Position numbers and translations under genes: made by a program. A stretch of 58,991 nucleotides of DNA from positions 1 through 58,991 of the forward strand of contig CAKOGP040001224.1 of NCBI GenBank assembly GCA_933822405.4, given 5' to 3'. The notes below the pieces were generated by a model. That model saw only the letters and a program-made list of their open reading frames with translations, did no database searches and was not told the DNA's origin. This DNA is from Cylindrotheca closterium. Its lineage: Eukaryota; Bacillariophyta; Bacillariophyceae; Bacillariales; Bacillariaceae. This document shows, piece by piece, positions 52,191 through 58,991 of the stretch (the first letter of the stretch is position 1; every line of letters begins with the position of its first letter).

Positions 52191-53325
52191 ATGAAGATTA
52201 CTGCCGCAGTATTATGCGCACTCGCCACTGGCGCCAGCGCCTTTTCACCGCAAAAGGGATTCGTCTCAAGAAAGTCTGGATTGATTGTCCCACCATCGGC
52301 TCAAGACGAACAGTCATCATCATCATCACCTTTGTTTGCTCCCAATATGGTTGCTGGAGGAGCTGAGCGTTCTTATGGACAAGAATATTATGAGGGTGCG
52401 TGCTTGTTTCAGATACAATGATTGATTTCGGATGGATGCGAAAGGATGCAAATGTTGGATATTTTTCCAGATATTTTTGGATCCACGTTGCTAAAAATCG
52501 CTGTGGGTCCAAAATTGGATCCGCATTTGTGGCTGTGGCTTACATCCATATTCATGTGCTTTCTAAGGCTCGTTTCTCACGCACATTCTTCCGTTTCAAA
52601 CTCTTTATCTCTTGCTCTCTTTCCTTGTTGAATTCAAATCTGATCCATCAAAATATCATTGATTCGTATTATATCAATTCCAACAACCAATACACAACAC
52701 AACAGGAGCCCCAATTGGTCCCCCTCCGGATCTTCCATCCTTGTTGTTGCACAATAGAATTGTTTACATTGGTATGCCATTGGTCCCTGCCGTCACCGAG
52801 TTGGTCATTGCAGAACTGCTATACCTGAACTACGAATCCACCACTGATCCCATCACCATGTACATCAACTCTTCCGGAACCACCACTGCCAATGGACAAC
52901 CTGTCGGTTTTGAAACTGAAGCCTTTGCCATTGCTGATGTCATGAAGTACGTCCGACCACCGGTCCACACAGTCGCCTTGGGACAAGCCTTTGGAGCTGC
53001 TGCCATGCTGTTGTCGCAGGGAAAGAGAGGCTACCGATTTGCCCTGCCCAATGCCACCATCTTGCTGAACCAGCCAAAGTCGCAAGCTCGTGGTCAAGCT
53101 TCTGATATTGCCATCAAGGCCAAGGAAGTTGCACACAACAGGAGACATACCTGTGAATTGATTGCCACTGCCAGTGGAAAGCCTGTCGAGACTGTCATGG
53201 CCGATTGTTCTCGTGTCAAGTACTTGCAACCCCATGAGGCTGTTGCATACGGTTTGATCGACGAGGTCATTGATAATGGAACCAAGAACCTTCCAGTCGA
53301 ACCTGCTTTCATGTCACAACTTTAA
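52191..53325 (+). CDS. CLPR: ClpR-type inactive Clp protease subunit, plastid-targeted
   Basis: Exons 52191-52395 and 52706-53325, with a 310-nt GT-AG intron (the longest in the window), give 274 residues. The N-terminus is a signal peptide with an ASAF motif (MKITAAVLCALATGASAFSP), the diatom plastid leader. The rest is a ClpP fold: RIVYIGMPLVPAVTELVIAE, DPITMYINSSGTT, TVALGQAFGAAAMLL, YRFALPNATILLNQPKSQ, SDIAIKAKEV and VMADCSRVKYLQPHEAVAYG. The catalytic Ser (GQAASMGA in ClpP) is Gly165 and the catalytic His (MIHQP) is Asn190, so it cannot cut peptides. This is the ClpR state, a structural subunit of the plastid ClpPR core that partners active ClpP. Which ClpR type (1-4) is not decided. Confidence 0.9.
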
Positions 53326-53478
53326 GGAGCGAATTGGAGGCGTTTGGAATCATGGGAGTGAATGGGTCCATGCACTTACTAGATATTAGACAGTGACTGT
53401 TTTTTATTATTAATACCGTATTTGTTTGAATCTACAAAACAGAAAATGTAATATTATATTAGGTACTAGTCAAATCTC

Positions 53479-55170
53479 TCAACGTCGATAGGCTAGCATA
53501 ACTGATTCAGCGATGCGGGTTGCCATGTGCACTGGAACTGCGTTTCCTATTTGCCTGAATTTCTGGTCCTCCGAACCGCAAAAGGTCCAGGTAAGCGGGA
53601 AGCTTTGCAACGAAGCATATTCGCGGACACTCAAATATCGATTAAGCTTGTAATGGATAAATCGGTTTTGAGACATGACTGTAGGAGCTGGGCGGTCCGC
53701 AGACAATTTTGTATTATCTGGATGGTCTTCGTTAAGGTTTTTGGATTGAGGGGCACAATGATCTTCAATCTCTATTCCTTGAATAGTAACACAACCCTTA
53801 TCGTCTGCTGTAATGTCAGACAACGCCCCTATAGCATCACCCACTGTTCGGACATTATGCATGTGCCTCTCATCGCCATGCGTCGGTGGCGGTCTTGGAG
53901 GCAAGAGCATGGTCTCATCAGCTGCAAAAATAATGATTCTTTTCCTCACTTGAGCGTCACCATATTCGCTGGCATCTAAAACACACAAACGAACCTGGAA
54001 GTTCAACGCACATAGATCTGCAATCATTCCAAAAAGAATCTGTCGATGCGCTTTTGTTGCCAGACCCATTACATTCTCGTATGTGGCGGTCTTTGGTCGA
54101 AAGTGACGGACTGCTTCCACAAGCGCAAACGATAGCTTATTGTTGTTTTTATCGTCCTTCCCTCCATATCGATTTGCCCGCGAGACACCCTGGCAAGGAG
54201 GGGATGCATGGATGTGATCCACTTCATCTTGCCTCGGATAGGCTTTATATTCCCTTGACTTAGACTTGTCAAGAAAATGGTATACACATTCACGGAAGAA
54301 ATTAGTTTTATGCCGCTTCGATAGGTTACCACGAAGTGTACCGACGGCATGCCCATCTTTCTCCACAGCCCATCTAACATCCACACCCGCAGCCAATAGG
54401 CCCTGAGACATGCCACCAGCTCCAGAAAACAATTCAAGCGTTCTGGGTGGCTTATCTCTATTCAAACTCCTTTTCTTTTTCTCAGATGAAGAAAGCCGCA
54501 CTTTCTTCCTGAACTTCCTGCAGATTGAAAATTCGTGCTTAATCTCACTGTCAAAAGTGTAACACCAGTCCTCAACCAAACAGCTCAAAGGGAGTTCTTT
54601 GAACGGCACGATCGCAAAACCATCGACTAATTCATGCCTGTCGTGCGATGTTGACTGGCTTGGAACAAAATCATGGCAAGTAGCCTGCCTCTTCTCAACA
54701 TCTACCGCTCGGACTCCGAGCACAGTACCATCGCCTTTCCTGTACAATGATCCAATGGTGGGAGGCATTGCTTTGTCTTCATCAGGTACCTTGTCGTCAT
54801 TCACTGAAGCTTGAGCTTTAATTGAAGTGCCATCAACGCTATGATCGCTGCTGTCACTTGACAAAAAGCCTTCCTTTTCTGCATTATCATCACTGGTGTC
54901 GTTGTTGTTGTTGTTGCTGTTGACATTGCCAGCGTGATCATGCACAGTCCTTTCCATTTGCTGCATTGCCACTTCTATATCCAGCAGCTCGTCTACATTT
55001 TCACTTGCGTGTTGGTCTGATTGACCCTCGCTGTCGCTGTCACTGAGAGTCAAGTCAATAATCTCTTGACCAAAACCGCTTCGTGTCCATCCCTTAGAAG
55101 TCCTTCTCCTCTTTTGCGTTTTTTTTGAAGGCAGCGACTGTCTTGAGTCATCCGTGTGATCGGATTCCAT
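53479..55170 (-). CDS. C5-cytosine DNA methyltransferase
   Basis: The start at 55170 is the only in-frame ATG near the 5' end; 563 residues. The N-terminus has EIIDLTLSDSDSEG, a consensus SUMO-interacting motif, in a basic, Ser-rich region. A small acidic/coiled part follows, then PPTIGSLYRKGDGTVLGV (a possible chromatin- or partner-binding module). The catalytic domain has motif I (LELFSGAGGMSQGL), motif IV (HASPPCQGVS, catalytic Cys near 326), motif VI (TYENVMGL), motif VIII (QVRKRIIIF), a target-recognition region, motif IX and motif X (RQIGNAVPVHMA). All core motifs are intact, so it is probably active on cytosine. It lacks the CXXC, BAH and replication-foci domains of DNMT1. I cannot place it in a DNMT subfamily. 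Confidence 0.85.
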   Translation of the reverse strand: MESDHTDDSRQSLPSKKTQKRRRTSKGWTRSGFGQEIIDLTLSDSDSEGQSDQHASENVDELLDIEVAMQQMERTVHDHAGNVNSNNNNNDTSDDNAEKEGFLSSDSSDHSVDGTSIKAQASVNDDKVPDEDKAMPPTIGSLYRKGDGTVLGVRAVDVEKRQATCHDFVPSQSTSHDRHELVDGFAIVPFKELPLSCLVEDWCYTFDSEIKHEFSICRKFRKKVRLSSSEKKKRSLNRDKPPRTLELFSGAGGMSQGLLAAGVDVRWAVEKDGHAVGTLRGNLSKRHKTNFFRECVYHFLDKSKSREYKAYPRQDEVDHIHASPPCQGVSRANRYGGKDDKNNNKLSFALVEAVRHFRPKTATYENVMGLATKAHRQILFGMIADLCALNFQVRLCVLDASEYGDAQVRKRIIIFAADETMLLPPRPPPTHGDERHMHNVRTVGDAIGALSDITADDKGCVTIQGIEIEDHCAPQSKNLNEDHPDNTKLSADRPAPTVMSQNRFIHYKLNRYLSVREYASLQSFPLTWTFCGSEDQKFRQIGNAVPVHMATRIAESVMLAYRR

Positions 55171-55380
55171 TGCATGTATCCTTGCGCTCGAGGACTTTGC
55201 TACAGTATGTTGAGGATTACTTGATCCGCTTCTTGCGATCACTACTGGCTGATGCGATCACTATACTGCCTGTGTTGGGCCTTTGATATTGCGACTACAG
55301 TAGTCCAATGTAGGAGTAAGTTTTCACAATTTTCTCAGTATGATTACAGCGGACTAGAGTGTACAAAACTGTCAACTAAA
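55171..55380. other. Short spacer with the DNA methyltransferase promoter
   Basis: This is 210 bp between two minus-strand genes. It must hold the promoter of the methyltransferase and the 3' end of the membrane-protein gene. No TATA box was seen. Confidence 0.4.
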
Positions 55381-58046
55381 TCAGAAGCCAGTGGCGAAGA
55401 AATCTGCTACATCCAAGGGGCGATCAGAACAAATAACTTCCGTCTCGCAAGTTTCTCCAAAGTGGTATGCACAATTCTTCTTCGACACCAACTCAGTTTC
55501 ACCCTCGCTGTGCAAAGCTTTACCATTCGCGTACACCTCAAAGCTTCCAGGATTTGCAATGCCATCACCAAAGGTGTCTTCAAAATATACCACTCCACAT
55601 TTATCCTTTGGCAAGCAGCTCACGTACATGTACTCTTCCAAGTGGGCAAACGAACCGCTTTGGACATGGTGCCAATCGAAATGGCCAGTGTCATTCAACA
55701 CCTCATACCCGTTCGCTTCCTTTTTCAAATCGCCCCACTCAAAATAAGGATGCATCTGTGATGCCTGTACCAGAGTATCATGGAAATAACCTAATTCTGT
55801 CACCAAAAAGTGGATTTCATGCGCATGAGAGTCCGTTTTCAGATCAATCCACACTTTGGTTCCGCCATCTGGACAGTATAGGATACCGTGGCAGTCTTCC
55901 TCGTGCTTGTCGTCACATGCACAATGAAGATTTGCAGATGGAACAAAGAGCTCTTCCATCTCAGCCAGCTGCTGGTTCGTAGCATTCTTGGCGCTCCCAG
56001 CTTCCAACACGACTGGAATGTCTTGGATATGCTGAAGCAGAGTCTTCTTGACGATGTGCGGCTTGGAAGCCCTCCCGTGGCCTTCAGCGGCATACCATCT
56101 CAGATCATCGGTAGGCACCCAGGTATCAGCGGTTGTTCTGAGATCCAATGGGTCACTGATCAAATGCACGGTATAATTTGAGGCGTAGAGATCGAAGGAT
56201 CGGAGGCACTCAGTGCGACATGGAGCATCAATGAAAGTTCGACTGCAGTCAGATATGCAATCGAGATTCAAGTATTTTTCCTTGATGGCCAGCCACCGCC
56301 TTCCACTGTATATAATGTATTCCCCATTGATTTCATTCTCCAATAACTCCGCGTCTGCGTAATACACGGGACGGTCTCCGATGAAAATATCCAAGCGTTC
56401 GTAAACTGGAAAGTTGAAAGCGAACCCTTCCGACCCTAGATCATTACAAAGCAAGTCGACATGCTCACTGGGAACGAAAGAGGCCAAAAATTCCACCGTT
56501 TCGAGAACTCCATCCTTCGAGATGTTCTTCTCGTCCTTTGCGAACCATGGATCGGTGGAATGCGTCAAGATGTCGTAAGCATCAATGTTGGCTGAGCTAG
56601 ACTTAAAGGACCTCAACGTCCATTGGTCACAAGGGTACATCATGTCATCGCCGACGGCAAATACCCAGCTTTCACCGCAGTAAAAGAAGGCCGCATGCTC
56701 ATTCTGCCAGTTGCCTTCACACCGATCAGTTGGCAGCTTCGTGTAGATGATTCGCCCAATACTTGAATCAGTCCTTTCACGTATATCGGAATAATCCGCC
56801 ATGGGCAAGTAGCAACCAATGTACATTCCAGACAACGTTGAAAGCCATGGAATGGCATCGTCGTGCAGCTGGATATAAACCTCATTGTCTCCAAACATGC
56901 GATTGTCCTGCATTATTCGGATCAGAGCATAACACCCCATCAAAACCAAGAGTACAACGAAAAGTGGCCACTTTCGCAGCCATTTGTGCTTGTCCTTTGG
57001 GGCGTACTTCACCTCTGCAACAACACTTGCAGTGTCCTTCATGGCTCTTCCAAAGAAACCTCTCCAAGCCAAATCAAACGCTGCGTCATCCAGACTAGCT
57101 ACAAACTCCATGGCGGTGAAATTCAGCAACAGATCCACGACTTCTTGAGATTGCATGATGATCAAGAAGGTTACAAAGATACCAAAGATACCAATGTTGA
57201 CTTGCGTCAAGGCTGCGAGGTAGTACTTGTATACTGTCACACCTGGCACCTCACGGATATACTTGAAATTTTGTACAAAGAGATCGAGACCCTGGAAAAT
57301 GTTGTTTTGTGTGTACACAGTGATAGCAACGGCAATCAGCTGAATGGCAATTGAGTTAGATATACGGAGAAAGCAAACAGAACAACGCGGGTTGTCATAA
57401 CGTACCTCAGCAGTGCGAGTAAAGGGATCTACATTGACAGGGATATTGAGTGGGTTTTTGGGATTGGTGATATCTATTGCATTGCTGAATTAGAAATTAG
57501 AAGTTGCAGAACCATTGATGAGTACCACTGCAAGATTTTTGATCATAATGATCGATAGACTTACGATAAGGCAAGAGCATAAATCCCAGCTTGCAATGCA
57601 ACAATGCCCCATGAGAACCAAAATGGAAGACACATATAGTCACGAGACCGATGCTTTGCTCTAACGACATGTCCTTGTTGGCTGCATTCTATAGCATCCT
57701 CGGGTGGACTGTGCCCACACAGTGGCCATTTTGCGAGCAAGAGGAATGAGACTGTACTGTGTGGAAAGGCTGCAACATCGTCTTCGTCGTCTTCGTCGTC
57801 GTCCATTGGTTCCAAGTCCATCTGCATCGAAATCATACTTGTAGCCACCGGTGCTTCTTTGAGGGAAGGCCTCGAAGTTGATGGTCGCTTTCGAACTCCT
57901 TGGTCTTGGTATCGTTCTAACTTTGCTTCCACTGTCAACATCTTCTCTTGCAAGTCTGCCACAAGGATGTGCAACGGCTCCTGCCCGTCTTGAGGCTTGT
58001 CATTGTACGTAGCGCTTTCTTCGTCGTGTCCCTCATCGGAGGACAT
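55381..58046 (-). CDS. Multi-pass membrane protein of unknown family, first of a tandem pair
   Basis: Exons 58046-57565, 57484-57406 and 57339-55381, with GT-AG introns of 80 and 66 nt, give 839 residues. The N-terminus is acidic with a DDDEDDEDD run. A first membrane helix (FWFSWGIVALQAGIYALAL) is followed by VDPFTRTAELIAVAITVYTQ, YYLAALTQVNIGIFGIFVTF, the conserved LLLNFTAMEFVASLDDAAFD and WPLFVVLLVLMGCYALI, so at least four TM segments. A large Cys-containing C-terminal part (about 275-839) follows, ending in VVYFEDTFGDGIANPGSFEV and CAYHFGETCETEVIC. The 'D.fGDG' with a nearby GS is a pattern seen in secreted protist proteins. I recall similar diatom proteins without a function. The next copy begins upstream at 58562. 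Confidence 0.78.
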
Positions 58047-58561
58047 CGTGTCAGTAACTATGGCGAAATCAGTTGTTCAACGTTGATGGCCATTGGTCTC
58101 CATTTTGGTTTCGGTTGGTTTTTTACGCTCGGCTTCTTCGAAGGCTGTGAAGCGAACTTTCAAATCATCATTTAATTCGCCTTGGGACCTCTTCCTGTTC
58201 ATGATCAAGAACTGAGTGAGTGGGGTCGTCGGTCAGTCGTCGAGCACCAGATCCCCGGCGCTTATTACACGGTACAGTCTATGTATCGGACTTTCGATAT
58301 TAATAATAGTTCATATGAAGTATGATATCTGGCATACTATCTCGACTGGCGCCATACCAAGACTACTTCCCAAACTAGATGACAGTGTAATATAATTTAC
58401 AGACGGAACTAAAAAAATGTTTACAAACCTCTGAGTGATATTATCAAACAGTCGAGAGATGCATACAGTTCCGCATCCATCATCTCAAATCAAATGTAGG
58501 AAATTGATTCTTCAGCCCGACAGCGATATGGGTGGGTTATACAGTTGTAGATACCGAGACG
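58047..58561. other. Spacer between tandem copies
   Basis: This is 515 bp between the ATG of the first copy (58046) and the stop of the second (58562). It holds the promoter of the first copy. The sequence just past the two stop codons differs between copies, although the coding 3' ends are very alike. Confidence 0.5.
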
Positions 58562-58991
58562 TCAAAAGCCAGATGTGAAGAAATCTGCTATATCCAAGGG
58601 GCGATCAGAGCAAATGACTTCCGTCTCGCAAGTCTCCCCAAAGTGGTATGCGCAATTCTTCTTCGACACCAACTCAGTTTCACCTTCCCCGTGCAAAACT
58701 TTATCATTCGCGTACACCTCAAAGCTTCCAGGATTCGCAATGCCATCGCCAAAGGTGTCCTCAAAATATATCACTCCACATTCATTCACCGGCAAACAGC
58801 TAACGTATTTGTATTCTTCCAAGTGGTCAAAGGAGCCGCTTTGGACATGGTGCCAATCGAAATAGCCAGTGTCATTCAACACCTCATACCCGCTAGCTTC
58901 CTTTTTCAAATCGCCCCACTCAAAATATGGATGCACCTGTGATGCCTGCACCAGAGTATCATGGAAAAAATCCAATTCTGTCACCAAAAAG
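58562..58991 (-). CDS. Second copy of the multi-pass membrane protein, C-terminal part only
   Basis: The minus-strand frame from the window edge (58991) to TGA 58564-58562 encodes about 142 residues nearly identical to the end of the 55381-58046 protein. Examples are VHPYFEWGDLKKEASGYEVL, CGVIYFEDTFGDGIANPGSF and CAYHFGETCETEVICSDRP. Differences are scattered and mostly conservative, for example KYVSCLPVNECG here against MYVSCLPKDKCG in the first copy. The frame is intact, with no stop, so it is probably a working paralogue. The rest is outside the window. Confidence 0.85.
   Translation of the reverse strand, partial: FLVTELDFFHDTLVQASQVHPYFEWGDLKKEASGYEVLNDTGYFDWHHVQSGSFDHLEEYKYVSCLPVNECGVIYFEDTFGDGIANPGSFEVYANDKVLHGEGETELVSKKNCAYHFGETCETEVICSDRPLDIADFFTSGF

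Overview
The window is nuclear DNA from a photosynthetic eukaryote, most likely a pennate diatom. Four things point there. Every splice junction I could fix is GT-AG, and all but two firm introns are 65-107 nt. Intergenic spacers are short. Two proteins have plastid-type leaders with a diatom/stramenopile ASAF-like motif (a ClpR-type protease subunit at 52191 and a CIA30-domain protein at 37255). Several membrane proteins have the look of diatom-restricted families. The exact species cannot be named from sequence alone.

Layout. 1-505: 5' part of an unrecognised gene (minus), cut by the window edge. 861-4453: Rad5/HLTF-type SNF2 translocase. 4454-6186: spacer with a broken coiled-coil/barrel-like gene relic and hairpins. 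6187-7388: CRAL-TRIO lipid-binding protein. 7946-9709: internally duplicated GT31-like glycosyltransferase (minus). 10021-16664: nine-exon, full-length ABCA transporter (minus). 17164-19358: an unknown protein and a TRIC-type cation channel. 19771-22721: coatomer gamma (minus), divergent from a FHIT-like HIT hydrolase (23094). 24187-24761: APC11 (minus), divergent from an unknown secreted or plastid protein (25129). 26975-27547: SRPBCC protein (minus) with an in-frame stop or a micro-intron, divergent from DPH2 (27853). 29899-31351: a coiled-coil protein and its decayed tandem copy (both minus). 31815-36953: listerin. 37255-40086: CIA30 protein and a type I membrane protein. 40366-41811: a 99-bp minisatellite-encoded basic repeat protein (minus). 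42215-43672: PIG-W/GWT1. 43673-46715: gene-poor island with a frameshifted transposon-like relic. 46716-49273: UTP25. 49631-51884: a tail-to-tail pair of histidine-biosynthesis genes. 52191-53325: ClpR. 53479-55170: C5-DNA methyltransferase (minus). 55381-58991: tandem copies of an unknown multi-pass membrane protein (minus), the second cut by the window edge.

Most genes are housekeeping: secretion and membrane traffic (COPG, PIG-W, GT31, ABCA), protein quality control (listerin, ClpR, APC11), translation and ribosome maturation (DPH2, UTP25), and genome maintenance (Rad5-like, DNMT). The most interesting signal is loss of catalytic or metal-binding residues inside otherwise intact genes. A HIS4-like protein has kept its HisE domain, but its HisI half looks dead; a separate, differently built HisI gene lies 296 bp away, tail to tail. 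DPH2 lacks two of its three expected Fe-S cysteines. The Rad5-like protein has a RING reduced to one zinc site. ClpR lacks the protease Ser and His. One GT31 repeat has lost its DxD. No CRISPR arrays, rRNA or tRNA genes were recognised. I saw no animal, human or crop virus sequence and no toxin gene.
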